A DNA stretch of 64,000 nt from Prorocentrum cordatum (taxonomy: Eukaryota; Sar; Dinophyceae; Prorocentrales; Prorocentraceae): positions 32,501 to 96,500 of the forward strand of contig CAUYUJ010000730.1 of assembly GCA_963575745.1 (NCBI GenBank), in the 5' to 3' direction. The notes below the pieces were generated by a model that worked only from the letters and a program-made list of their open reading frames with translations, searched no databases and was not told the DNA's origin. The position numbers were made by a program, and so were the translations under genes. Shown here piece by piece: positions 30,993 through 40,479 of the stretch; the stretch's first letter is position 1, and every line of letters starts with the position of its first letter.

Positions 30993-31284
30993 GGCATAAA
31001 CACACACTGGCGCACTGGGAGCCAGTGTGCCAGCTCCCGGTTTCGGCTCCGGTTGCGAAAACCCTCACTGGTGCACTGTTGCCGACCCCCCCCCCCCCAG
31101 CAACACGGCAACAGAGCAACGCACCCCGACAAACAAAAAAAAAAGGGGTTCAACCCTTACGGTCGTCGCAGTGTTCCCAACAGGTACATCCAAAGACGTT
31201 CCGTGGAGCCGAGCTTCCGCAGCGATCTTCGCTTATACCTGTTCGGAATACTGCGACAACCGTAAGGATGATATTCTCGAAGTA

Positions 31285-32335
31285 GGAGTCCCCGTAACAG
31301 TCCTCCTAGGAGTCCTCGTAGGATTCCTACTAGTCCTACTGGAATCCTCATAGGAATCCCAAGAATCCTCGTAGGAGTCCTACTAGTCCTACTAGGAATC
31401 CTCGTAGGAGTCTTACTTTTCCTACTAGGAATCCTCATAGGAGTCCTACTAGTCCTACTAAGAATCCTCGTAGGAGTCCTACTAGTCCTACTAGGAATCC
31501 TCATAGGTTAAGAGGTGTGAGGAGTCCTAGTAGTCCTACCAAGAATCCTCGTAGGAGTCCTAGTAGTCCTACTAAGAATCCTCGTAGGAGTCCTAGTAGT
31601 CCGTCCGACTAGGAATCCTCGTAGGAGTCCTAGTATTGCCACTAGGAATCCTCGTAGGAGTCCTAGTAGTCCTACTAGGAATCCTCGTAGGAGTCCCTAG
31701 TAGGCCTACTAAGAATCCTCGTAGTGGTCCTACTAGTCTACTAGGACACCTCGTATGAGTTCCCTCTAGTCCTACTAGGAATCCTCAACAGGAGCCTACT
31801 AGTCCTAATCTAAGCATCCTCGTAGGAAGTCCTACTAGTCCTACTCGGGATCCTCATAGGAACCTATGTAGTCCTACTGAGAATCCTCGTGGATTCCTAC
31901 TCGTCCTAACTACGAATCCTCATTAGGATTCCTCTAGTAGTCCTACTAAGAATCCTCATAGGAGTCCTAGTAGTCCTACTAAGAATCCTCGTAGGAGTCC
32001 TAGTAGTCCTACTAAGAATCCTCGTAGGAGTCCTAGTAGTCCTACTAGGAATCCTCGTAGGAGTCCTAGTAGTGCTACTAGGAGTCCTCGTAGGAGTCCT
32101 AGTAGTCCTACTAGGAATCCTCGTAGGAGTCGTAGGAGTCCTAGTAGTCCTACTAGGAATCCTCGTAGGAGTCCTAGTAGTCCTACTAGTAACCCTCGTA
32201 GGAGTCCTAGTAGTCCTACTAAGAGTCCTCGTAGGAGTCCTAGTAGTCCTACTAAGAATCCTCGTAGGACTCCCAGTAGTCCAACTAGGAATCCTCGTAG
32301 GAATCCTTGTAGGAGTCCTCGTAGGAGTCCTACCA
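31285..32335. repeat. About 30-bp tandem array, AGGAGTCCTAGTAGTCCTACT type
   Basis: More than 30 units built from AATCCTCGTAGGAGTCCTAG and AGTCCTACTAGG. Many are near-palindromic (CCTAGTAGTCCTACTAGG). The unit length is often a multiple of three and stop-free, so long open frames exist on both strands, encoding Leu/Val-rich or Arg/Thr/Pro-rich repeats. I regard these as non-coding. Confidence 0.9.
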
Positions 32336-34016
32336 AGAGACCTCCGAACTGCCTCAAACACGCCGCCGACAGACATCCCACGATATCCCAACGGTCATCA
32401 TCATCACCACCATCATCATCATCGTCATCGTCGTCGTCATCGTCATCACCATCACCATTCGCATCACCATCATCAGCATCTTCCTCATCATCGTCATCCT
32501 CGACATCATCATCCACGTCATCGTCATCGTCATCATCGTCCTTACCACCATCACCATCATCATCATCACCATCACCATCACCATCATCGTCATCATCGTA
32601 CTCACCATCATCCACCATCATCTCATCATCACCATCACCACCACCATCATCGTCAGCAATCATCATCATCATCATCACCATCCTCCACCATCTTCCTCAC
32701 CCTCCTTAATCATCATCACCATCAGCATCCTCGTCAGCGGGCAGGCCGCAGGCAACTGGATAAAACCTCTACTCGCCCTCCCTCCTCCTCCCCTCCTCCT
32801 CCGGACTCCTCGTCCCTCCTCCTCATCATCTCTTTCTCATCCATCTTTGCTCACATCTTCTCACGCGTCACCATCATCGTCAACATCATCGTCATCATCA
32901 TCCACACCCACGTCATCCTCCTCATCATCATCCATATCATGATCATCGTCCTCATCTTCATCATCATCGTCGCCATCGGCATCATCATCACCATCCTCGT
33001 CCACCTTATCATCATCGTCATCATCACCAACCACATCCACGTCGTCCATCAGCATCATCATCATCGTCATCATCACCACCATCATCATCAGCGTCATCGT
33101 CGTCGCCATCGTCATCGTCATCATCATCACCACTATCATCATCACATAGGCATCGTCATCGTCATCGTCATCACCCTCATCATCATCACCATCGGCATCG
33201 TCATCGTCATCGTCGTCATCATCAGCATCACCACCACCACCATCATCATCATCATCGTCATCGCCATCGTCATCGTCGTCGTCATCATCAATTATCATCC
33301 TGATCATCATCATCATCGTCATCATCATCATTATCATGTTGCGCACCCCTCGCGAGTACGGCCTCCTTTGCCCCCTCGAACGAGCGGCGCCCAGCATCAT
33401 GGCCTGGCACGGTGGCGGGACTTGCCGCAGGCAGCTGGTATTAACAAGCGCCCCCTCCCACAAGCTCCTTATTAATAAGCACCCCCATCTCAGGCGACCA
33501 GCGAAGAGGGGGGGCGCGAATCGACAATCCGAGCCTTCCGCCCGAAGAGGGGCCCCCCAGAGGCACCAAGAGGCCTGCAAGAAGCCCCCATAGGACCAGA
33601 GACCCCTAAAGGAGGCCCCCTAGACGGCTCCAAAAGACCTCCGGACTCCTCATAACACGCCGCGACCGACAGAAACCTTCCCACGTTTATCCCAACGTCA
33701 TCATCATCCCGCAAAAGATCATCATATCTCTCGCGTCTCGATCCCATCGTCATCAATCATCACCATTCGCAATCATCATCATCAGCATCTTCCTCATCAT
33801 CGTCATCATCGTCGTTGTCATCTCTTCCGCCATCCCTCACCCATCATCAGCATCTTCCTCAATCATCGTCTATCCTCGACATGATCACATCGTCCATGTC
33901 ACGTCATCATTCGTCCTCACACACCACCACCACAAATCATCATCATCTACGATCACCATCGCGTCGTCGTCATCATCATCATCGTCATCATCATCATCAT
34001 CATCATCATCATGATG
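32336..34016. repeat. CAT-rich microsatellite region, target of the DIRS-type insertion
   Basis: Imperfect CAT/CGT/CAC triplets at 32395-33340 and 33700-34016, with unique-looking sequence between (33340-33640). A leading segment (about 32334-32400) recurs at about 33630-33705: GACCTCCG, then CACGCCGC, GACAG and ATCCCAACG before the CAT tract. The block thus appears to have been duplicated with its left border. No gene. Confidence 0.8.
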
Positions 34017-34018
34017 TC

Positions 34019-34100
34019 CCATTTTGCCAGTGGCACATGCTGCTTGAGGAAACGAACGAAGCACGGGCAAGCTAGGCTGGCTAGTGCGACACAGATTTGC
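34019..34100 (-). repeat. Split direct repeat B2 (element 3' end)
   Basis: 82 bases matching 34215-34296 without a visible mismatch. It abuts (CAT)n on its outer side. Confidence 0.9.
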
Positions 34101-34139
34101 TCCAGGCACGGATTAAAGGAGGCATTGGGCTGGCGAGGG

Positions 34140-34207
34140 CCGAAGAGAAGTGCCTGTGAGATAAATGGCGGCAGACATTCACAATCATTCCCGTGCATCA
34201 CTTACAT
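34140..34207 (-). repeat. Split direct repeat A2 (internal)
   Basis: 68 bases matching A1 with one mismatch (ATAAATGG versus ATAAACGG on the plus strand). The seven bases between B1 and A2 are GATTGGT on the plus strand, the presumed circle-junction core region. Confidence 0.92.
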
Positions 34208-34214
34208 GATTGGT

Positions 34215-34296
34215 CCATTTTGCCAGTGGCACATGCTGCTTGAGGAAACGAACGAAGCACGGGCAAGCTAGGCTGGCTAGTGCGACACAGATTTGC
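34215..34296 (-). repeat. Split direct repeat B1 (internal)
   Basis: Identical to B2 over 82 bases as read by eye. It lies directly after the coding region on the minus strand. Confidence 0.92.
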
Positions 34297-34404
34297 CAAC
34301 CTTCAAAAAGCCCGACCTCAAGCATTGAACTGGGGAGTTATATTCCTCGCATGTGTTTCCACCTTCCGATGGACTGCTGGGCTATACACGACTTGTGCAG
34401 ACTG

Positions 34405-37400
34405 TCAGCCAAGAGTGCGAGCTCTGAAGGGGCGCCCACAGGCACAGTAGTCCACAACTTTATCACACACCTGAGGGAGCTTGGCGAAGGAGCGACGATC
34501 AGGGCGAAGCCACAGAAAGCTCTGCCAGGGATTTTCTTCGGCTCCTGGCACATTCAGCTTATAACACAGGCGTTGAATTCGCTGGGACACCCACCCTAGC
34601 CTATTGGAGACAGTGAGGTTTTCGAGGTCCTTGCCCGAAAGACCTGGAAGACCCATGGGACACGAGGGGCTTCTGAGGGCGGAAGGCATCTTGCTGTGCC
34701 TAGGGGCCCGTCGGGCCCTCGAGTACCCACTGCAGGGCGCCCCAAGAAACACGAGCTTTACAAGGCCAGAAGAAATCCAACCTCTCAAAACCTTAAAAAC
34801 AGCCGGGCGAGTCAGATCAAAATGGGCACCGTGGCGAAGATCCCACTCGATGACCGCCTCTCCTCTCTGCCTCAGGTGTTTACTCAATTCCCCACATCCA
34901 GAGAAGACTTCTATGCATGCGCGGGACTGGTGCGGCGCGGAGCGAAGTGCAGCACCAAGGACTTGTTGAAGGCGAGCGCGCAGTCCTGTCCTTTGGCTCG
35001 CAGGGCCTCGCGCTGCCTGGACGACAGCTTGCGAAGCTCGAGGGACAGACGGCCATGCTTCTCGTACCTGAGCACTGACTTGAACGTCTTCCATCCCCCG
35101 CGCTGCTGGACGCCGCCTAAGCTTCTGACGCCCATGCTGCGGTCCTGGCTGGCCCCTCCATGCCGGAGGGAGTAGAGGGTGGGCCTGAGTACACCCACAT
35201 CCAGAGCCTCGATCGCGCTCTGGAAGTCCTCCGCCAGCTCTGTGTAGCTCAGGCCCAGGAACAGCGCGTCGGGCTCGCGAAGGGCTTGAACGAAGGAGAT
35301 CGGCTTCACAAGCCACTGTTGCCTCTGGAGGTCGAGGGGCACTGAGAGGTCGTACTCGTTGGTCTTTGTGGGGACCTCGTACTCCGATGCTCGCACCACA
35401 AAGGTCAGAAAGGCTGAGGCGCCACCTTCCTCCGGAAGGGGGAGCACCACCTGGCGGGCTCGCAAAGCCAGAACCTCCGATGGGCGCGTGTAGGTCTCGA
35501 ACATTATCACGATGGCGAGGGCGCTCAACGGTTTTCCAGCTTGGCACAGCCAGGTTGCCGCCGCCAGCATCACGAGGTACGGCACGGGCGGCCTGGACTT
35601 GGAGGGCTCCAGCACCCCCCATCCTCGCAGCGTCTGGTGGGTCAGCGGGAAGACTTCGCGGATACCAGCCGTATGCAGGTGGGGCTCCGCCCACAACAGT
35701 GCCGGGGCCAGCCGCTGCGTCGACGCCTTCGAGCCCCCCCTGTCGTAGATCGACTCGATGTACTCGGCGAGGGTCTCGTCCCAGGTCTGGCGGCTCCAGT
35801 CCGGGAGGCAGCCCAGACACAGCCAGCGAACCAGACCAAGGACAGCTCCAAGATGCAGCTGCTGCGTGGCGAAGCGCACCTTGGCCGCCGCAAGCCGCGT
35901 CTGGCGGGGGCACAGGCGCCGCCTCCTCTGGTCGAGGTCTCTCTCCCAGGGATCCTGGCCACGCCTTGCGCGCCGCCCAGCCGCGACGAGCCTGCTCCTT
36001 GGCCCAGCCAGCGCCGGGACGCCTGCGGCGCGTGCCTGGCGACGAGGTGAGCGCCACCGCGGCCGCGCCTGCGGGCGGCCCGTAGGGGGGCTGCCATTGC
36101 CCCGCGGCTGCTGCACCGTCAGGCGCTCCACCGTGCGGCTGCAGGGCGAACGGCTCCTGCGCAAGCTCCGCTCGCGAAGGGCGGAGCGGGGGCGGGGCCG
36201 ACTCGCTGGGCTCGCCGGCGTCGGCAGCTTTGCCTGCAGCGTCGCCACCTCCATTCCGCCCGGCGTCGGCAGCCGCGGGGACCCCGTCGGGGCCGCGAGG
36301 CTTGGGCTGAAAGCGACGGGAGGGTGCATCACTTGGGTTCCACTCGGACGGAATCCACCTCACCTGGATCTTAAGATCGGCGGCGATACCCACAGCAAGC
36401 AGCACACGACAGACTCCCAGAAGACGATGATTAGCCGCTCGACCCTTTGCAGCCGCAAGGGTGAGAGACATGTTATCGCCCAGAAAAAGCCTGCGGGCGC
36501 CGTGCTGGCGCGCATCTCTGCCGGCCCGCCTCACGGCCCAGGTGAGGGCGGCGCCCTCGAGCCCGTGGATCGCTTCCTTCCGCTTCCACCTTCCGCAGCC
36601 TACCACTCGCCAGGTCCTGGACTGCAGCTTGCTGTGGCTGACCTCCGGAAAGCGGGCGGCGCGCCCGACGAGCAGCAGGGCGGGGTCGGGCGCGCAGGCG
36701 ACCTCGTGCTCGAACGCCCTCTCGCGAGGCGCGCCCTCGGTCGCGAGCACGCCTCTGAAGCGGGCGCGCTCAGACACCCCCCCCACGCGCTGCACGTCGC
36801 CCAGGTCCCACTCGGTCTCGACGACTCCATACCCCCAAGGGGAGGCGTCGAAGCACGTGACGAGCTCCGACCAGGGCCGTCTGGTGTCCGACCTGAGGCA
36901 GGGCAGGAGCGCCTTGACCCAGCCCAGCTCGCGGAGGACGCTCTTCCAGAGGGGCTGCCGCTTGGTGTAGGAGGCCTGCGCGAACTCGTACGAAGAATGA
37001 AGCAAAGCCAGACCTTCGCGCCGCAGCATGAGCGCTGCCACGATGTGACCAATCAGGCGCTCCAGCTCCTGGCCCGAGACTCTCCGGGAGAGAAGGCGTT
37101 CGAGCGCGCCATACAGGCGCCACAGACGGCGGCCAGACACCTGCCAGCAGCCTGTGCGAAGGTCAAGCTCGCACCCGAGCAGCTCGCCCACCTCGCTGGC
37201 CTGGGGGTCCAACTCGGACACCACTCCCTTGGCCGCGAGCGCCGCCTTCATGTCATAGGCGGCCTGGGCAGCGCGCTGGGGCGAGGCAGACAGCACGGCG
37301 AAATTGTCGATATACAAAACCTTGGCGTCCTCCACGCTCGGGTCTATCCCCGGGTGCTTGTCCTCGCACCACGGCTGGGACGGCAAAACTGACTTGACGA

Positions 37401-38433
37401 TGTGGAGGTGAGCCTCCTGGATGAAGTGAACGGCCCAGTTCCATCCCATCGGCACGACCTTGAAACGAAAACGGACCTGGCCGCTCTTCCCTGACAACCC
37501 ACAGGCGTTCCTGACCTCGAGCGGCAAGAAGCGACTCTGAATAGTCGGCAGGTTGAAGTAGCGCCTACACCAGGGCGGAAGTGAGTATTGATAGAAACAG
37601 CAGTCAACGTCTCCAGAACTCATGCCAATGAAGTTCACCCCCGACGCCTCCAGTGAGGAGAGAGCCTCGCCCGTCGCAAGGGCGGTGTGGTTAGGAACAG
37701 TGAAGTGCATGTTGGGAGTCCTGGTGTCGCAGATGAGACGCAGCCGCTTATCCTTGCGGGCGACGAAGAACATGCCCGCCTCTTCGAGCACCGGCTCTGA
37801 GCTGCACTCAATGACCCCCGAGGCGAAGAGCTCGCCCAGCGCGTGGCCATAGTCGAAGCCCAGGCGGCCCAGCTTTGGGTCCATGGCGCGAGGAGCACCT
37901 GCATCACGAATTAGCGCTGCTGCCTCCTCAGGGGAACGCAACAGCCCGCGCCCAGACTCCAGCTTGGATTGCAGATCAGCAGGAAGGACGTCCACGAGGG
38001 GGACCTTGCCAGCACCGATCTTGGGAAGCGAGATGTTCCCCCGCTGGTAGACTGTTCGAGCACCTGCGGCCTCGGCTTCAGAGTAGCCAGGCCTGAGACC
38101 CTGCAGCAACGACCATGCCGCATGGGGACTCGGACGATCAACGGGCGGAGACCACTTGCCGTCAAGCGAGGCCAGCCGCCGCACGGCCACACGTTGGGCC
38201 GCCGTCAGCGGGGCGTGGCTGGGCACCTGTCGCCCCTGCCCGCCCAGCTCATTGAGGGAGGCGATGCCCTCGAGAAGCCACTGGTCCTGCCGCCTCCTCG
38301 TGGCTGATCTCCGCTTCGCCGATGGAGAGGTGCCCCATGCGCCTTCACCACTGAGCAAGGAACGAAGCTCTGCGCCAACAGGAATCGGCAGAAGGTCTCG
38401 GTGACGGCCTCCGACGTCCTCATCTGAAAACAT
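34405..38433 (-). CDS. RT-RNase H polyprotein with C-terminal cytosine-methyltransferase-like domain
   Basis: An uninterrupted frame; the first ATG after Gag is at 38433, though the frame is open to 39747. RT: AMDPKLGRLG entry; motif A GDVDCCFYQYSLP (first Asp codon 37609-37611); motif B VVPMGWNWAVHF; motif C LYIDNFAVL (Asp codon 37306-37308), where Asn replaces the second Asp of YxDD. RNase H: CFDASPWGYG, HGLEGAALTW, LFLGDNMSLTLA and EWNPSDAPSR (last Asp codon 36328-36330). From 36.33 to 34.91 kb the frame is a Gly/Ala/Pro-rich shadow of the recombinase ORF. It becomes protein-like again at 34914: IEVFSGCGELSKHL (SAM-binding motif I), FLGAPCSGYSRAR (PC motif with possible catalytic Cys, motif IV) and EENPWQSFLW (ENP, motif VI-like). 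How RT-RNase H and methyltransferase are joined is unclear. Confidence 0.75.
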   Translation of the reverse strand: MFSDEDVGGRHRDLLPIPVGAELRSLLSGEGAWGTSPSAKRRSATRRRQDQWLLEGIASLNELGGQGRQVPSHAPLTAAQRVAVRRLASLDGKWSPPVDRPSPHAAWSLLQGLRPGYSEAEAAGARTVYQRGNISLPKIGAGKVPLVDVLPADLQSKLESGRGLLRSPEEAAALIRDAGAPRAMDPKLGRLGFDYGHALGELFASGVIECSSEPVLEEAGMFFVARKDKRLRLICDTRTPNMHFTVPNHTALATGEALSSLEASGVNFIGMSSGDVDCCFYQYSLPPWCRRYFNLPTIQSRFLPLEVRNACGLSGKSGQVRFRFKVVPMGWNWAVHFIQEAHLHIVKSVLPSQPWCEDKHPGIDPSVEDAKVLYIDNFAVLSASPQRAAQAAYDMKAALAAKGVVSELDPQASEVGELLGCELDLRTGCWQVSGRRLWRLYGALERLLSRRVSGQELERLIGHIVAALMLRREGLALLHSSYEFAQASYTKRQPLWKSVLRELGWVKALLPCLRSDTRRPWSELVTCFDASPWGYGVVETEWDLGDVQRVGGVSERARFRGVLATEGAPRERAFEHEVACAPDPALLLVGRAARFPEVSHSKLQSRTWRVVGCGRWKRKEAIHGLEGAALTWAVRRAGRDARQHGARRLFLGDNMSLTLAAAKGRAANHRLLGVCRVLLAVGIAADLKIQVRWIPSEWNPSDAPSRRFQPKPRGPDGVPAAADAGRNGGGDAAGKAADAGEPSESAPPPLRPSRAELAQEPFALQPHGGAPDGAAAAGQWQPPYGPPAGAAAVALTSSPGTRRRRPGAGWAKEQARRGWAARKAWPGSLGERPRPEEAAPVPPPDAACGGQGALRHAAAASWSCPWSGSLAVSGLPPGLEPPDLGRDPRRVHRVDLRQGGLEGVDAAAGPGTVVGGAPPAYGWYPRSLPADPPDAARMGGAGALQVQAARAVPRDAGGGNLAVPSWKTVERPRHRDNVRDLHAPIGGSGFASPPGGAPPSGGRWRLSLSDLCGASIGVRGPHKDQRVRPLSAPRPPEATVACEADLLRSSPSRARRAVPGPELHRAGGGLPERDRGSGCGCTQAHPLLPPAWRGQPGPQHGRQKLRRRPAARGMEDVQVSAQVREAWPSVPRASQAVVQAARGPASQRTGLRARLQQVLGAALRSAPHQSRACIEVFSGCGELSKHLRQRGEAVIEWDLRHGAHFDLTRPAVFKVLRGWISSGLVKLVFLGAPCSGYSRARRAPRHSKMPSALRSPSCPMGLPGLSGKDLENLTVSNRLGWVSQRIQRLCYKLNVPGAEENPWQSFLWLRPDRRSFAKLPQVCDKVVDYCACGRPFRARTLG
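34911..36329 (-). CDS. Tyrosine recombinase of the DIRS/PAT-type element
   Basis: 472 codons; the ATG (36329-36327) overlaps the codon of the last RNase H aspartate. Residues 1-120 are Arg/Pro/Ser-rich. A helical core-binding region follows (LGAVLGLVRWLCLGCLPDW, then STQRLAPALLWAEPHL). The catalytic domain shows YTRPSEVLAL with the box I Arg at 35484-35486, then a Lys-containing hairpin (VPTKTNEYDL). Box II is LYSLRHGGAS, with Arg at 35163-35165 and Tyr in place of the usual first His. GGWKTFKSV supplies the His/Trp position, and the nucleophile Tyr in VLRYEKHG is at 35064-35066. All five functional positions are thus filled. Recombinases of this kind integrate a circular cDNA. The TAG at 34911-34913 overlaps the first codon of the methyltransferase-like homology in the neighbouring frame. 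Confidence 0.85.
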   Translation of the reverse strand: MHPPVAFSPSLAAPTGSPRLPTPGGMEVATLQAKLPTPASPASRPRPRSALRERSLRRSRSPCSRTVERLTVQQPRGNGSPPTGRPQARPRWRSPRRQARAAGVPALAGPRSRLVAAGRRARRGQDPWERDLDQRRRRLCPRQTRLAAAKVRFATQQLHLGAVLGLVRWLCLGCLPDWSRQTWDETLAEYIESIYDRGGSKASTQRLAPALLWAEPHLHTAGIREVFPLTHQTLRGWGVLEPSKSRPPVPYLVMLAAATWLCQAGKPLSALAIVIMFETYTRPSEVLALRARQVVLPLPEEGGASAFLTFVVRASEYEVPTKTNEYDLSVPLDLQRQQWLVKPISFVQALREPDALFLGLSYTELAEDFQSAIEALDVGVLRPTLYSLRHGGASQDRSMGVRSLGGVQQRGGWKTFKSVLRYEKHGRLSLELRKLSSRQREALRAKGQDCALAFNKSLVLHFAPRRTSPAHA

Positions 38434-38521
38434 AGCGCCCACGCGGCGCCTCCCCTTGAAAATAGTCGACCGCTCGGGGGCAGGCGGGCGACCAAGCCAC
38501 TTCTCGAACAGGATGAGGGCG

Positions 38522-39838
38522 TCAGGCCCTCTCAGCCACGCCCTTCGCCTTGGCCTTTGACCTGGCCTTGGCAGGGGCTCCACTGTCGTCATCTCCTCCA
38601 CCCGGGCCGACACCGCGAGCCAGGATCTTCTCCTCGCGACCCTTGCGGCGCTCCTTGAGCACCGCTGCCTCGGCCTGGAGGCGGTCCGCCACCCAGGTCT
38701 GCAGCTCAGGGCAGACGAGCGCTCCTCCTCTGCCCCGCTCCTGGCCCAGGAAGATCTCGCGCTCATCCAGCCACGCCGAACTCCCTGAGCTGCGCAGCGC
38801 ACCGCTCTCGTGCTCGCGCAGCCTGTTGGCGTAGATCTCCTCCCAGAGCTGGTAGCGCCTCGCGACCGTCTCGTACACTGCCAGCTCACCTTCATTAAGC
38901 TGGTCCGTCTGAGCCCCCATCTCGAGGAGCTCCGACAAGAACTGGTGCTCGTCAACGCCTGCATCCGCTGCCGTGAGGTTCTGAGTCTGGCGCCACCACT
39001 GGTGCCGCTGCAAGGGCGTCTGACCGAGTCGCTTGAACTGCTGCACCAGCCACAGGGTCGTGCGGGGGCCCTTGATAGGCCAGTCGGGCATGGCGGTCGA
39101 GGACATCCGATCCACCGCATCGGTGAAATCCCTGACGCGGACGCCACGCGCGTCGTACCTGACAGGAAGCGTCCGCAAGTCCTGCTCGGCTGCCGCCCGT
39201 GGCGTGGCGGTACCCTCCAGCGTCCCCTCTTTGGCCACAGCCAGCACGGTGCCGTCGGTGAGCTCGCAGACGCCACGGTCGCCCAGAACGGCCTCGGGCT
39301 GCTGCAGCCCGACCTCGTCTCCAGGTTTGTAGCCAGCCCGCGCCTCGGCGGCCACCCAGCGAACAGACTTGCCAGCGCCACCAGCGCGAGCAGCGCCGCC
39401 CTGAGCGGCCCCAGGGGCGCCTGGGGGCGGCGGCAGGGGAAGCTGGGCAGCATCCCCGTCGGCGGCGGCGTCGGCGAGGGCGCCAGGCGGGCCCTCTGGG
39501 AGCCCCTCGGCCTCGCGGATCTCCTTGGCCAGCTGACGGCCCTCCCCGAGCAGTCGCGCCTCGTTGCGCCTGAACCTGTCCATGTCCAGGCGCAGGATGT
39601 GCCCATTGAGCTTGGTGGGCAGCCCCCCTCGGGGGCCGATGAGGCAGAGCGCGAGACTCTCCGAGAAGTCCTCCTCGTAGATGTCGAAGTGTGGGGTGAC
39701 CACAATGAAGCACGTGTCGGTAACCTTCCCGATGATATATCTTTCATGCCAGTAGTTGTCGTCTCGATCGTAGTAGGCGAGGACCCTGCACCCGATCGAT
39801 AGGCTCTCCAACGCCTTGGCCGTGCGCGCTGCTGACAT
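38522..39838 (-). CDS. Gag-like ORF of the DIRS/PAT-type element
   Basis: 438 codons from the ATG at 39838, overlapping the 3' end of ORF0 in another frame. The N-terminus (residues about 15-65) reads as a small beta-barrel: GCRVLAYYDRDDNYWHERYI, then GKVTDTCFIVVTPHFDIYEE. Its alternating hydrophobic pattern and W-x-YI-x-GKV core recall Tudor- or chromo-like folds; this is a resemblance, not an assignment. A Pro/Ala-rich linker (residues about 105-160) is followed by a helical half with Trp/Gln-rich segments (TTLWLVQQFKRLGQTPLQRH) and a basic C-terminus (KARSKAKAKG). No CCHC zinc knuckle is seen. Position and plan fit a nucleocapsid protein. It ends in TGA at 38522-38524, just before the pol ATG at 38433. 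Confidence 0.6.
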   Translation of the reverse strand: MSAARTAKALESLSIGCRVLAYYDRDDNYWHERYIIGKVTDTCFIVVTPHFDIYEEDFSESLALCLIGPRGGLPTKLNGHILRLDMDRFRRNEARLLGEGRQLAKEIREAEGLPEGPPGALADAAADGDAAQLPLPPPPGAPGAAQGGAARAGGAGKSVRWVAAEARAGYKPGDEVGLQQPEAVLGDRGVCELTDGTVLAVAKEGTLEGTATPRAAAEQDLRTLPVRYDARGVRVRDFTDAVDRMSSTAMPDWPIKGPRTTLWLVQQFKRLGQTPLQRHQWWRQTQNLTAADAGVDEHQFLSELLEMGAQTDQLNEGELAVYETVARRYQLWEEIYANRLREHESGALRSSGSSAWLDEREIFLGQERGRGGALVCPELQTWVADRLQAEAAVLKERRKGREEKILARGVGPGGGDDDSGAPAKARSKAKAKGVAERA

Positions 39839-40220
39839 CAATCAACTCCGAGGTCACGGGAGCAGAGCGACGGCCGAACACACAGGCGACCTCGCGCAGC
39901 ACCGCGCCCAGCACAAGCCCCAACAGCAGCGCCAGGACCACCTCGAGCCCGGTGTGCCCGGGCGGGCAAGGGGCGCAGGCTGGGCAGTCAGGTGCAAAGG
40001 CGGGCTGCCCGTGGAGGTGCTCTGGCCCGCACCTGTCGAGCTGCCCCTTGAGCAGCCCGATCAGCGCCTCGTCTGGCGAGGCCTCGAAGTGGCAGGAGCA
40101 GTCGCACCCGTGCCCCTGGCTGGTGCCGCCCAGCCAGGTGCCCAGCGCCTGCCCGCCGATGGCCGCAGCCCACTGCGCGCCAGCGCCGAGGAGCCGCCCT
40201 GCCATCAACGATGCCTCCTT

Positions 40221-40433
<213 letters not shown>

Positions 40434-40479
40434 GTCATTATCATTCTCATTATCATCGTCATCATTATTATCGCCATCC

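Noticed and set aside
38434-39747. Upstream part of the 1780-codon frame of the DIRS-type element as coding sequence
   Set aside because: It overlaps the Gag-like ORF, which is the protein-like frame there; the 1780-codon frame is Arg/Ser/Pro-rich over this interval.
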